Positions 35,162 through 45,117 of a DNA stretch of 64,000 bases are shown piece after piece. How positions within the stretch are numbered: position 1 is the stretch's first letter; each line of letters starts with the position of its first letter. Under the pieces are notes generated by a model that was given only the letters and a program-made list of their open reading frames with translations, was not told the DNA's origin and searched no databases. The DNA is taken from contig NZ_KB906680.1 in the NCBI RefSeq assembly GCF_000381545.1, forward strand, positions 62,001 to 126,000, in the 5' to 3' direction. The position numbers and the translations under genes were made by a program. The stretch is from Rhodonellum psychrophilum GCM71 = DSM 17998 (GTDB lineage Bacteria > Bacteroidota > Bacteroidia > Cytophagales > Cyclobacteriaceae).

Positions 35162-35548
35162 TTAACGAATCATGGGAACAGCCCTTTTACAAAATTGAAT
35201 GGCCAGCCCCCAAGGATCGCGAAGCATCACCAAATGGGATCCATCTTCCAAAAGATCATCCGAAACCAAGGTCGATCCAGCCGAAACCAATCGGTCTTTG
35301 TCATGCGTGGGATCATCCGAAACAAAAGCCAGATGCACCACCAAAGGATGCTGGTTTTTAAAATCCAATACCGGACCTTTTGGATTGGCATAAATTTCCA
35401 ACATAATACTCCCGCTATCATCGGCCAGAAAAGTCATAAATGGAGATTCCTCCATTTTGTTGACCACTGACAATCCGAGATGGAGTACATACCAAGCCGA
35501 CATTTCCTGAGGCTGGGCAACATTGAGGGCAAAGTGTTCGAATTTCAT
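35162..35548 (-). CDS. VOC/glyoxalase-like protein
   Basis: A 128-residue protein of the vicinal-oxygen-chelate fold in two beta-alpha-beta-beta-beta units: KFEHFALNVAQPQEMSAWYV and HPLVVHLAFVSDDPTHDKDRL, ending with LRDPWGLAIQFCKR. It is cytoplasmic, with no signal. Metal ligands are consistent with His in EHFALN and VVHLAF and Glu in LEIYAN. It lies within the pectin locus between the GH28 and DUF4957-type genes, but its metabolic role there is not clear. The KduI-type isomerase fold is different, so I do not propose that function. Confidence 0.8.
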   Translation of the reverse strand: MKFEHFALNVAQPQEMSAWYVLHLGLSVVNKMEESPFMTFLADDSGSIMLEIYANPKGPVLDFKNQHPLVVHLAFVSDDPTHDKDRLVSAGSTLVSDDLLEDGSHLVMLRDPWGLAIQFCKRAVPMIR

Positions 35549-35794
35549 AGGTAACAGGAATTGATTTTGGGAAATTGGCTTTTCTTTTTTTTGGCAGTGT
35601 TTTCTTTGATAAGACTGTTGATCAAACTCACATTTTCGTAGGCGGTATTGAAGGTTTACGCAACATCGTTTTTAAAAACTTACACATTCCAAATGACGAA
35701 AGAAGTAAAAGAAAAAAGTGGGCTGGGGAAATTTTAGGCAATACCCATTTCACCCCAACACCACTTCTTTCACATCAAACAAATTATTCATTTC

Positions 35795-37444
35795 TTAAAA
35801 CGCCCACCTTGGATCACCGATGGGTCCTCCATTGGTGGCTGCAGTTCTCAAAGGAGAAGCTGCGGGGAGCGTAAGGTCAACAGTTGCAGAAGTCCAACCC
35901 AAATCCACATTGGTGACATTTGGCAAGGTGACATAATCCGCAATGCTCAGGGGAGCCGAATCTGCACCACCTGTATTCAGGTTAAACAAGTTGCTGTTTG
36001 AAATGCTCACTTGTCCGCTGCTGCCTGCCCGAAGCAAACTTGCGCCAACCGTATTGCCATCGAGAGGCATATTGTTCAGAATGGAATTGCTCATTTGGAA
36101 ATCCACTTCGTTGTTGTTGGCATCCAGGAAGGAATTGTTTCTGGCGTTGGAGCCAATTCCATTGATGGTCACATTCGTTACCCTGATGATGGGCACAAAT
36201 GGCATGGTCAAATTGGTTGCCCATCCGATAAATCCTCTGCTTCCAAGGTTGCTGAAGGTGGAATTGGTCACTTCCAATTCCCTAAACTCCAATTTATCTA
36301 AATGAAAGACGTAGTAGTTGGCCACCAAATGGTTTCTGAGAATGGAATTACTCACCTTGATCAGGTCAATTTTGTGGGCATTATTACCCGCTCTGTTGGC
36401 TCTCAGAAAAGAAACCCTTACATTTTCCACGATGGAGTTTTGGATGGTCACCTGCGTGAATGTGGTCGCACCCCCCGTGAAATTCAGGAAGTAATCACCT
36501 GTTCCGGCTTGTCCATCAAAGGTGATTCCGTCCGTGCTGAGACCTGCTCCATTTTCAGCGAAACTGAATTCCTTGAAATTGACCTTGGTATCAGCAGGAT
36601 CACCGGAAACGGAAGCGAGATGGATGGTTTTGCCTACGATTCTAAGATTGGCATAAGCACCTGTTTCGTCTACAATATCATAAACACCAGGTTGCAAACC
36701 AATCAAAGCGCCATCTTCGGCTCCCTCAACAATCTCCCTGAAATTATCTGCAGGAGAAACCATGATGTCATAAATACTGGGTTCTTTGGTCACAAAGGAA
36801 GTAATCCCTTTGGTTCTGTTTCCTTCAAAAATCTCTGCCAAATATTCCGTAAAAGGATTGAGTCCCTCAAGGATTTTGGTTGCGGCTCCCTTTTCTTCAT
36901 CAGAAATCAGAAATTCAATATTATTTCCGGTTGGATCTGTCAATACGATCCTGCTTGGATTGGCATTGGCTCTCCATCTCAACAATGCTGTATTCGACCC
37001 GATTTCATTGTCGAAGGTTGGGAGGAAAATCTGCTCTCCTGAAATCTGGAAGGCTTGACTTCTTACCCACTCTGAATTTTGGGCGGGAGTAAGTCCATTT
37101 GCCCTGATTCTTCCATAATAATCCACCTTGATGTCAAGAACATCATCGGTGATCACAGTCGTAGTGGCTTCGGTTACCAATTCCAATTCTATGGTGCTGA
37201 ACAGACTGTCCTTGGCCACCTGCAGGGTGTAAGTAACTTCTCCCGGATCGGTAAACAATGCTTCAGGCCAAGATAGGGTAACTGCAGTTTCGCCATTACT
37301 GGCAGTTAGCGTGACTGGGCGAAACCGCTTCATGTCCTTAGGCACATCATAATCATCCGCAATATCCGTACAGGACAGCAGTACCGCTCCCAGAAGGAAC
37401 AGTGAGGTTAAATAGCTTGGGATCAATTTTTTATGATTTTTCAT
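35795..37444 (-). CDS. DUF4957/DUF5123-type surface lipoprotein of a pectin locus
   Basis: The ATG at 37444 gives 549 residues with lipobox VLLSCTD. Two fibronectin-type-III-like regions follow (PVTLTASNGETAVTLSW and the FLPTFDNEIGSNTALLRWRAN stretch). The second half is a right-handed beta-helix: VSPADNFREIVEGAEDGALIGL (about 240, DUF4957 start), VQIT-type repeated NSI strands (IQNSIVENVRV, VSNSILRNHLV, VTNSTFSNLG) and a closing NGGPIGDPRWAF (DUF5123 end). Such proteins occur beside SusCD in pectin loci and probably bind or process galacturonans at the surface. No catalytic residues are recognisable, so a binding role is more likely. Confidence 0.8.
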   Translation of the reverse strand: MKNHKKLIPSYLTSLFLLGAVLLSCTDIADDYDVPKDMKRFRPVTLTASNGETAVTLSWPEALFTDPGEVTYTLQVAKDSLFSTIELELVTEATTTVITDDVLDIKVDYYGRIRANGLTPAQNSEWVRSQAFQISGEQIFLPTFDNEIGSNTALLRWRANANPSRIVLTDPTGNNIEFLISDEEKGAATKILEGLNPFTEYLAEIFEGNRTKGITSFVTKEPSIYDIMVSPADNFREIVEGAEDGALIGLQPGVYDIVDETGAYANLRIVGKTIHLASVSGDPADTKVNFKEFSFAENGAGLSTDGITFDGQAGTGDYFLNFTGGATTFTQVTIQNSIVENVRVSFLRANRAGNNAHKIDLIKVSNSILRNHLVANYYVFHLDKLEFRELEVTNSTFSNLGSRGFIGWATNLTMPFVPIIRVTNVTINGIGSNARNNSFLDANNNEVDFQMSNSILNNMPLDGNTVGASLLRAGSSGQVSISNSNLFNLNTGGADSAPLSIADYVTLPNVTNVDLGWTSATVDLTLPAASPLRTAATNGGPIGDPRWAF

Positions 37445-37472
37445 TTCTTTGTCGGTTTTGGGCTTGGGTGAT

Positions 37473-39230
37473 TTAATAACCATACTCTTGTTTCAACTTG
37501 GGATTGGCATCTGTCACAGAAGTGTGCAAGGGCAACAATTCACTTTTGCCGGGGGTAAAACCGATGGCATAAAAGGTGAGGATAGTCGTATTGATTCCAT
37601 TTCCTGCCCAAGAAACACTTGCCGATCCCGCAGGAGCGACCACAGGCTGAGGTTGATAAAAGGAATTCAACCAATTCATCGAATTGGCGCCTGCCTCATA
37701 GTACATCAAGGAAGGAAGATTGCTGTATTGACCTGTTCGGCTGGCCATTTCCGCCAATTTGGCTTTGGTTTCATTCAATTTGGCATCAAGAAGGTTCCAA
37801 CGAATCAAGTCATATTTCCTAACGCCTTCACCTGCCAATTCAAATGCCCTTTCGTTGACCAGGGCTTCAAAAAAGCCTTGGTAATCGGAAGGTGTCGCCC
37901 CAATCAAGCCGGCATCACCACCAAAAGCGCGCGTTCTTACACTTTCCAAGGCTGCAATCGCTGCAGGTGTTGGACCGTTGTTCAGCTCATTTTCAGCCTC
38001 GGCAAACATCAACAAAACATCTGAATAACGGATCATCGGCCAATTCACCCCAAAATACTGCGCGTTGGAATTGACAGAAACCGGATTGGTGATCCAATCC
38101 CTTCTGAATTTGCCATCCACCAAGGTCTGAAGTGTCTTGGCTACCAAGGTGTAATCCTGGTTGATGTTATAAGGTACCACGGTGACGTCCCTTCTTTGGT
38201 CATTTTCATCAAAAGCATAGAAGAAAGTCGGAAGGATTGTCAGTGCTGAGTTTCCGATATTGTTCCACCTTGGACCATTGTAATAACCCAATTTACTGTC
38301 TCCAAACTGGCTGGAACCTCCGGTCATGGCCACATCCCAAAGGATTTCGCCGTTGGGCTCCGTTCTTTTGGACAATATCCCTTCCCTAAAAACATTCTCA
38401 AAACTTGGATTCAAATTATGTGCACCACTTTGGATCACGGCCAAAGCTTCGTCTCGGGCAATGTTGTAAAACGAAAGGTAATCGGCACTTCTTTTCATCT
38501 GACGGTCCAGCCTTAGGGAATACCCCCCTCTAAACAAAGCGATTTTTGCTCGCAATGCCCTTGCCGCTCCTTGGCTGATGCGTTCGCTTGAACTACCGGG
38601 TGTTGCAAATGGCAGTAAATTGGAAGCTTCTGACAAATCATTCAACAACCGGTCATAGATCAAATCCCTGTCCATTCGTTCCGAAAACAAATCGGTCTGC
38701 AAACTGGAAGGCTCAAACTGTGCGGGAATATCTCCCCAGTTTCTGATCAATTCAAAATACAACTGGGCCCTTAGCACCAAAGCTTCTCCGTGCAATCTTC
38801 TCAATTCCCTTTTTTCAAATGCAGTACCCGTCTCGTACATGGCCATTTTTGGGATTTCATTGATACAGATATTGGCGCGCTCCACTCCCACATAAAGTTG
38901 GTTGAACGGCAGTCTCAATTGCGTATTGCTGGGCTGCACGTTGTAATGTGCAATATCCCTTCTTTCGTTGTCAGGATAGGGATTTCCGCCCTGGCCCATC
39001 ATGATGTCATCGTCAAGGGGATAATACATGCTCAACCGGATTCCATAGCCATTGTCTCCACCCAAAGTGGCATAAACACCTGCCAACGCTTTGCTGGTAT
39101 TGGTTACATTGCTGAAAACGTAATCCGGACCAAATGAACTGATCGGGGTGACTTCCAAATAATCCGCGCAGGAACTCAATCCTGCAAGGGAAATGATGAC
39201 CGCCAAAATACTTTTATATACTCTTTTCAT
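37473..39230 (-). CDS. susD: SusD/RagB-family glycan-binding lipoprotein (pectin locus 1)
   Basis: This 585-residue outer-membrane lipoprotein (SLAGLSSCADYLEVTP) has the SusD layout: TPR-like helices with LRRLHGEALVLRAQLYFELIRNWGDIP (about 143-170), a central AARALRAKIALF segment, and the C-terminal NERAFELAGEGVRKYDLIRW followed by a short tail. It forms the lid of the SusC channel and captures oligosaccharides. It follows susC with a 12-bp gap. Cargo is presumed to be pectic oligosaccharides from context. Confidence 0.92.
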   Translation of the reverse strand: MKRVYKSILAVIISLAGLSSCADYLEVTPISSFGPDYVFSNVTNTSKALAGVYATLGGDNGYGIRLSMYYPLDDDIMMGQGGNPYPDNERRDIAHYNVQPSNTQLRLPFNQLYVGVERANICINEIPKMAMYETGTAFEKRELRRLHGEALVLRAQLYFELIRNWGDIPAQFEPSSLQTDLFSERMDRDLIYDRLLNDLSEASNLLPFATPGSSSERISQGAARALRAKIALFRGGYSLRLDRQMKRSADYLSFYNIARDEALAVIQSGAHNLNPSFENVFREGILSKRTEPNGEILWDVAMTGGSSQFGDSKLGYYNGPRWNNIGNSALTILPTFFYAFDENDQRRDVTVVPYNINQDYTLVAKTLQTLVDGKFRRDWITNPVSVNSNAQYFGVNWPMIRYSDVLLMFAEAENELNNGPTPAAIAALESVRTRAFGGDAGLIGATPSDYQGFFEALVNERAFELAGEGVRKYDLIRWNLLDAKLNETKAKLAEMASRTGQYSNLPSLMYYEAGANSMNWLNSFYQPQPVVAPAGSASVSWAGNGINTTILTFYAIGFTPGKSELLPLHTSVTDANPKLKQEYGY

Positions 39231-39242
39231 GGTTGCTCTCTT

Positions 39243-42200
39243 TTAGAATGTAATGTTCACACCTGCGATGAATGTTCTGCTCCTTGGATAAGCGGCATAA
39301 TCCACTCCAGGAGTCATTGGTGTTCTCCTTCTTGTATTCACTTCTGGATCATATCCCGTGTAATTGGTGAAAATGGCCAAGTTGTTTCCCGTCGCGTAGA
39401 ATCTCATTCTGGTGATCTTGAACTTGGTCAGGAAGGATTCAGGCAAGGTGTATCCCAAGGTGATGTTGTTGATACGGATAAAAGAACCGTCTTCAATCGC
39501 CCAAGAATGCATGTAAAAAGAACTTGCGGAGGTAAGCGGCGTCCATAGCGTGGCGTTTTGATTCAAAGCGGCCAATGCTACCGGCTCGGTCACCACCTGA
39601 CCGGCAGGATTTACATTTGTCCATCGGTCATTCATGATGGCCAGCAAATTGGAATTCGGGGTATATCCAGAAGAAAACTCAAGTTTGTTGGCGTTCAACA
39701 CATCGTTTCCATATTGGAAATTGACGAAGATACTGGCGTCAAAATTTTTGAAGGCAAACTGTTGGTTCAATCCCCCGAAGAATTTCGGCGTGGCATTTCC
39801 AATGGCAGTCCTGTCATTGTCATCCACAACACCATCTCCATTCAGATCCTTGAACTTCAAGGTTCCTGGCTTGGGTACCACTGAGGTGATTCCCTGATTG
39901 TTGGGAACACCGTCCCGAAGGCTATAAATACCTTCGTTGTAATTAAAATCCTCTATTTTGTAGAATCCATCCGTTACCAATCCCCACATCGTTCCGACAG
40001 GTTGCCCTACTTGAATGGCATAGTCAAAAGGAACATTTCCTCCTGCCCATCCCGAAGGAACCAAGAAAGAAGTTTGGTCACCAAGGCTTTCCACCCTGTT
40101 TTTATTTGTCGACACATTGAAACTTGCATTCCATGTAAAAGCCCTTTTGTCAATGATTGCTCCTGACAACTGCACTTCAAAACCCTTGTTGGAAGTTTCT
40201 CCGACATTTTGTAGTTGGACGGTATATCCTGAAGTTGATGGCACTGGCACTTCCACCAAAAGATCACGCGTATTGTTTACATAGGCATCTACGGACAACT
40301 GAATCTTGCCACCGAAAAAGCCAACATCCAAACCTAGATTTTTGGAGATGGTCGTTTCCCATTTCAGGTTTTCATTGGCCAACGCAGTCGGGGAAAAACC
40401 CACTTCCAATTGGTTGTTGAAACCATAATAAGCATTTGGACCAAATTGGGTGAGGTAAAGGAAATTGTCAATTCTGTTGTTTCCGGATTCGCCATAACTG
40501 GCCCTTAGCTTCAAATCACTGATGGTATTGCTGATGCTGTACATGAATTGCTCCTCTGAAATCCTCCAAGCACCGGATACAGATGGAAAATACCCCCACT
40601 TGTTTGCCTTGGCAAATTTGGAAGACCCATCGGTTCTAATGGTACCGGTAAGCAAGAATCTGTCGTCGTAAGCATAACTCGCCCTACTGAAAAAGGAAAG
40701 CAAACGGGATTCCTGAACATTGGAAGTCGGAATCTGAGGTTGCCCCAAGGCAATATTGCCCAATGCCCTTTCGGCAGTGATGCCTATCGGGAAAAATCTC
40801 GACTCCATATTATCAATCCTGAATTCCTCTTGGAAGATCTCATGGCCGACAAGAACATCAAGTTTATTCTTTTCAGTGAAAGCGGATCTGATTTTATTGG
40901 TGCTGAAAGTCAATACATTCGAATTGTTCAAAATCCGTCTTTCATTCTTCCTAATGGAGGCAATGGGTTGACCCGCACCTACCTGTCGCGCAGGTCCGGT
41001 GATGGTGTCGTTGAAGGCATAATCGTCCACGTTGGAAAGATCGACACCCACTGTGGTTCGGAAAGAAAGGTAATCGGTGAAATCATATTTCACGCTGCTG
41101 TTGAAGTTGGTGACATTCTGCTTGCGCTGTCTGTATTCCGCCTGCGAAAGTAAAATCGGGTTGACCAAAGCCAAAGAGTTCGCATTGGTCTGATCCGCAT
41201 AATCCGGATCATAGGCCGTTACATCCGCTCCGTCCATCAAAATAGGTCTGTACTTGACCGCGTGACGGAGTCTGTTGGTAGAAGACGAACCTTCGGAGGC
41301 TGTTCCCGCTCCATTGACAAGCGTGTTGTTATATCTGACATTGAATCCTGCTGAAAGTCTTTCGTTGACTTTGTGGTCGAATTTGAAATTGATCAGTTTC
41401 CTGTCAAAATCCGACTCAAGCATGATGCCTTCTTCTGTATTGGAACTTACGCTCAAGTTGAACTTGGTGGCGGCTGTCCCACCAGTGATGCTCAAATTGT
41501 GGGTTTGCATGATGGCACTTCTTCCGAAAACCTCTTTTTGCCAATCCACGAAAGGGACTTGACGGTAATTTTCGATATCACCATAATTCCCATACGTGTT
41601 CCTGAAATTATTTCTTTCCTGCTCACTTCCTCTTGACCGCTCGTATTGGTAGCTAACGAAGTCATAGGGACTCATCACCTCAAGCTTGTTGGCGAGATTC
41701 CTTACTCCCGCAAAACCATTGTAGCTCACGGTGGTCTTCATTTCTGAGCCCCCTTTGGTGGTGATGATCACCACTCCATTAGCGCCTCTCGCACCATAAA
41801 TCGCAGTAGCGGAAGCATCCTTCAACACATCAATGGATTCTATATCCTGTGGAGAAAGCACGGAAAGGGCATTCTCCACCTGTACACCATCCACTACATA
41901 CAATGGGGAATTGTCTTGGGTAATGGATCCGCCACCCCTTACACGGATCAACACATCTGCATTTGGCGAACCTTCGGTTCCAGTGACTTGCACCCCAGCC
42001 AATCGGCCTGCCAAAGCTTCTCCCGCGGAATTTAGGGGGATATCTGCCAGTTGTTTGGCCCCAACGGAAGAAACGGAACTCGTAAGATCCCTTCTTTCTA
42101 TGGAAGCATAGCCCACCACCACATATTCGGATAGTGTAGAAATGTCCTCTTCCAAGACCACATTGATGATGGTTTGGTTTCCTACCAAAATCTCCTTTCT

Positions 42201-42461
42201 CACCATCCCAATAAAGGAAAATACCAAGGTGGCATTGGCAGGTGCCGAGATGCTAAATTTGCCATCAATGTCCGCAGCCACGCCGATCGCTGAGCCCTTG
42301 ACCAAAACAGAGGCTCCGGGAATCGCCTCGCCATTTGGGGAGGTAACCGTCCCTGTTACCAGATTTCCCTGGGCTGCCAGTGGACCTGTAAAACAGGCCA
42401 AGAACAAGGCACCAAGCAAAACCATCCGCAAAATTGTGTGAATTTTAAACGTATTGTTCAT
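39243..42461 (-). CDS. susC: SusC/RagA-family TonB-dependent transporter (pectin locus 1)
   Basis: The 1072-residue importer starts with a signal (LGALFLACFTGPLAAQG), then a carboxypeptidase-D-regulatory-like domain (about 32-110, GTVTSPNGEAIPGASVLVKG), a TonB box region (EYVVVGYASIERRDLTSSVSSV) and plug (VRGGGSITQDNSPLYVVDGVQ; SIDVLKDASATAIYGARGANGVVII). A 22-stranded barrel ends in YPRSRTFIAGVNITF. It works with SusD using proton-motive force via TonB. It is the first gene of the operon with susD; its upstream region carries two LacI-type sites. Confidence 0.95.
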   Translation of the reverse strand: MNNTFKIHTILRMVLLGALFLACFTGPLAAQGNLVTGTVTSPNGEAIPGASVLVKGSAIGVAADIDGKFSISAPANATLVFSFIGMVRKEILVGNQTIINVVLEEDISTLSEYVVVGYASIERRDLTSSVSSVGAKQLADIPLNSAGEALAGRLAGVQVTGTEGSPNADVLIRVRGGGSITQDNSPLYVVDGVQVENALSVLSPQDIESIDVLKDASATAIYGARGANGVVIITTKGGSEMKTTVSYNGFAGVRNLANKLEVMSPYDFVSYQYERSRGSEQERNNFRNTYGNYGDIENYRQVPFVDWQKEVFGRSAIMQTHNLSITGGTAATKFNLSVSSNTEEGIMLESDFDRKLINFKFDHKVNERLSAGFNVRYNNTLVNGAGTASEGSSSTNRLRHAVKYRPILMDGADVTAYDPDYADQTNANSLALVNPILLSQAEYRQRKQNVTNFNSSVKYDFTDYLSFRTTVGVDLSNVDDYAFNDTITGPARQVGAGQPIASIRKNERRILNNSNVLTFSTNKIRSAFTEKNKLDVLVGHEIFQEEFRIDNMESRFFPIGITAERALGNIALGQPQIPTSNVQESRLLSFFSRASYAYDDRFLLTGTIRTDGSSKFAKANKWGYFPSVSGAWRISEEQFMYSISNTISDLKLRASYGESGNNRIDNFLYLTQFGPNAYYGFNNQLEVGFSPTALANENLKWETTISKNLGLDVGFFGGKIQLSVDAYVNNTRDLLVEVPVPSTSGYTVQLQNVGETSNKGFEVQLSGAIIDKRAFTWNASFNVSTNKNRVESLGDQTSFLVPSGWAGGNVPFDYAIQVGQPVGTMWGLVTDGFYKIEDFNYNEGIYSLRDGVPNNQGITSVVPKPGTLKFKDLNGDGVVDDNDRTAIGNATPKFFGGLNQQFAFKNFDASIFVNFQYGNDVLNANKLEFSSGYTPNSNLLAIMNDRWTNVNPAGQVVTEPVALAALNQNATLWTPLTSASSFYMHSWAIEDGSFIRINNITLGYTLPESFLTKFKITRMRFYATGNNLAIFTNYTGYDPEVNTRRRTPMTPGVDYAAYPRSRTFIAGVNITF

Positions 42462-42644
42462 TTCAAATTGTTATAGGGTTTTTGTTTGATAAAGTAGAAT
42501 TGGGTACTGGGAGTACCTTGTGTTTAGATCTTGGAGATTTCCTAGCCACTTAGGAACAGGGGAAGAAAAAAGAATTCGGCATTCATGAAGTTCGGGTTTA
42601 GGGTTTATTGAAATGTTCATGCGCGGTCAATTTTTTTTATCAAT

Positions 42645-42664
42645 TTGCGCAATCGATTGCATAA
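42645..42664. promoter_or_regulatory. LacI-type operator upstream of susC, variant of the kdgK/uxaA site
   Basis: TTGCGCAATCGATTGCATAA shares the perfect 12-bp core GCAATCGATTGC with the site at 14136-14157, with two mismatched pairs outside it. It lies about 185 bp before the susC start codon, consistent with control by the same regulator. Confidence 0.7.
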
Positions 42665-42808
42665 TAAGGAATATTTCTTTTACCCGCAAGATTTCCTGAA
42701 ATATTTTGTTCTATTTTTGTTTAAAATGAACTTTTTAATAGAATATCCAAAAATTTCCTCAAGACATAAGCGATTTTGGAGGAAATAAAAACGATTGGTT
42801 AGATTATT

Positions 42809-42826
42809 TTGTGCAATCGTTTACAT
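42809..42826. promoter_or_regulatory. Second LacI-consensus site upstream of susC
   Basis: TGCAATCGTTTACA fits the general LacI-family consensus TGNAANCGNTTNCA exactly. It is about 160 bp upstream of the previous site and may allow looping. Confidence 0.5.
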
Positions 42827-42870
42827 AGCTTATTCAATGTCAAACTGCCTAAATTGAGGTTAAAATGATC

Positions 42871-44787
42871 CTAAAAAACTCTCTTTAAAAACCGATCCAT
42901 CAAATCCGCAGTAGGATCAAACCAAGGTGAAAATAGCCAAAAAGTATGGGGACTGTTTTCCACCGTTTGCACTTCAGTATAAATCCCAAATGCTTCCATT
43001 TGGGCAATCACTTCATCCCGGCCCGCATGGAACCTTTGAAATTGGCTGTTGATAAATAAAATTGGCCTGGCAATTTCACTTACCTGAGATAGTGGTGAGG
43101 CCGCCTTCCATATTTCCGGGATTTCAGCATAAGTTCCTCCCAGCCAAAGGGCAGCCATCTCCCCTTCCTCAGATTCAGGATGGTGAAAAGCCAAGACGCC
43201 ATCCATGTTGATGATGGCATGCACCTCACTGGAATTGGATGATAGTGAAGATTCCTCATAGCGGGATTGTCCATTCGTGAAGCCCACCAAATTGGCCAAC
43301 TGTCCACCGGCAGAACTGCCAGAAACGGCAATTTTATTGCTGTCCAACCGAAATTGGTCCCCATTGGCCTTGAGCCACTTCACCGCATACTTGATGTCAA
43401 ATACGGCTGCAGGGAATCGGGCTTCCAGCGAAAGCCTGTAATCCACCACTGCCGTCACATATCCTTTTGCTGCCAAAGCTTTGGCTAGTGGGATTTGTAA
43501 AGTTCTGTCCCCTGATTTCCAACCTCCACCATGCACCAATATTATCCCCGGAAGCAATCCTCCCTTCTTGTTTTCGGGATAAAAAACATCCAGTTGAAGA
43601 GCCCGATAGCCCAATTCTTTGTAGGCAATCCCCAACCTTTCCATGACTCCTGTCATGGGTGTATCTTCAACCGGCTTGATTTGCGGGTACTTTTTCTTTT
43701 CTTTCTGGTATGCGCTTCGGAGGGTGAAACTCGTGTCTACGGCATGCCCAAACCAATCTTGGCCATAGGCATTCTTGGATCCAAATTTCCCCGCAAAAAT
43801 CAATTCCTTCTGGTATTTTTTCGACTCTTCCTCGGACATTTGGTATGACCAATCCACCCTTTTGGTCAAATTCGCGCCAGCCCCTTTGCTGCCAAACTCC
43901 CCATAATAGGTAGTTTGAGCCGTTTCAGGCCTTCCCCAATTGTCCCATCCTCCAGGCAAGATATGGCTTCCCATTTCACAATTGATGAACACGGTCTTGG
44001 CAAAGTCCCGCCAAGGTCTCCCCAAATAAACCCGGTCTATGCCCTCAGCTGCGGTCAATTTACAATCCTTGAAAACGTAACCGATTTCCACCCACTCTGG
44101 CGTGGACGCGGCAGTGATGAAAGAGTTGGATTTTGAATGGATTTCACAATTTTCGAACAAAGCCGTGGCCGACCCAAAAATGAAATCCGTAGTGCCTTCG
44201 ATATAACAATTCTTGTAATACTGCCTGGAATTTTCACCTGAAGCAAACACCGTATCCTGGTCTCCTTTGAAATGACAATTCTCGAAAACCAAGCGGTCTC
44301 CTTCTGCATGCAAAGCCACGGCCTGCCCGACATTTCCAGCTGTATTTTGGATGGTCATATCCCTGAAAATCAATGAATTTCCCAGCACTTTCAGCGTATA
44401 AGAACCAAAGGTATCAAGCTTGTTTTTTCCGGTATGGTCATCAAAAGTGATGATCGTTTTTTCTGGCCCATCTCCCCTAAATGTCACATTGGTGATGGTG
44501 CCCGGGATTATCAGCTTTTCCTTGTAAACCCCCGCTTTGATATACACCGTAATCGGCTTGGGCAAATACACCCGAATCGACTCGATGGCATCTTGGATAA
44601 AAAGAAAATCCCCGGTTCCATCCTTGGCCACCACGATATCTTGCTGGACTTTTCCTTTCAAATCCTTGATTTGACCATCCTTGGGGTAGGCGTTGACGCT
44701 TTGCGAAAAAATATCCAAGGGAAGCAACAACACAAACCCTATCAAAAGTACAGACACAAAATTTTGGAGGAATCTATTTGAAAGCAT
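42871..44787 (-). CDS. Two-domain pectin methylesterase (CE8) fused to an alpha/beta-hydrolase esterase
   Basis: This 638-residue secreted protein has a signal ending in LDIFSQS. Residues about 48-350 form a CE8 pectin methylesterase beta-helix: KDGTGDFLFIQDAIESI, FKGDQDTVFAS and GTTDFIFGSA (the two catalytic aspartates) and VYLGRPWRDF (catalytic Arg). A linker leads to an alpha/beta-hydrolase from about 385: oxyanion motif HGGGW at 419-423, nucleophile motif GSSAGG at 490-495 (Ser 492) and a C-terminal SPHTFW with the likely His. This half looks like small-ester or acetylesterases (BD-FAE/HSL type). Together it could remove both methyl and acetyl esters from homogalacturonan (acetyl role inferred). 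It lies upstream of susC on the same strand, with a promoter region between. Confidence 0.88.
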   Translation of the reverse strand: MLSNRFLQNFVSVLLIGFVLLLPLDIFSQSVNAYPKDGQIKDLKGKVQQDIVVAKDGTGDFLFIQDAIESIRVYLPKPITVYIKAGVYKEKLIIPGTITNVTFRGDGPEKTIITFDDHTGKNKLDTFGSYTLKVLGNSLIFRDMTIQNTAGNVGQAVALHAEGDRLVFENCHFKGDQDTVFASGENSRQYYKNCYIEGTTDFIFGSATALFENCEIHSKSNSFITAASTPEWVEIGYVFKDCKLTAAEGIDRVYLGRPWRDFAKTVFINCEMGSHILPGGWDNWGRPETAQTTYYGEFGSKGAGANLTKRVDWSYQMSEEESKKYQKELIFAGKFGSKNAYGQDWFGHAVDTSFTLRSAYQKEKKKYPQIKPVEDTPMTGVMERLGIAYKELGYRALQLDVFYPENKKGGLLPGIILVHGGGWKSGDRTLQIPLAKALAAKGYVTAVVDYRLSLEARFPAAVFDIKYAVKWLKANGDQFRLDSNKIAVSGSSAGGQLANLVGFTNGQSRYEESSLSSNSSEVHAIINMDGVLAFHHPESEEGEMAALWLGGTYAEIPEIWKAASPLSQVSEIARPILFINSQFQRFHAGRDEVIAQMEAFGIYTEVQTVENSPHTFWLFSPWFDPTADLMDRFLKRVF

Positions 44788-45117
44788 GGTACAAGATTAA
44801 TTCAATTCCAACAGTTTTTTCAATCCCACCTAAGATTTTTGAAAAGACTCCTAACTGCCATTCACTTTGAGAAGGATAGTAATGCTGGCCTTTCTGCATC
44901 TGGATTGGGATTCATGTTGGGCGGTACCTAAATTTATGAAATCATTTGGGATCCCCTATACCTGTACTTTTCAGTGTGGATCCGGTGTTTTTTAAGGTGA
45001 TGTCCCCAAACCCTTCCCTATCGCACCAAAAAAATGCTTGACATGACCAATGCAAGGAATACCCTGTTTGATCAGCTGAATTCATTAAAGTACAGAGGTT
45101 ATTTCAGACTGAAATGT

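Larger units (their letters stand above)
42462..42870. promoter_or_regulatory. Regulatory region upstream of susC with LacI-type sites
   Basis: This 409-bp spacer follows the CE8/esterase gene and precedes susC. It holds the operator-like sites at 42645-42664 and 42809-42826. No clear TAnnTTTG element near susC was found. The AT-rich part 42680-42800 is otherwise featureless. Confidence 0.6.
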
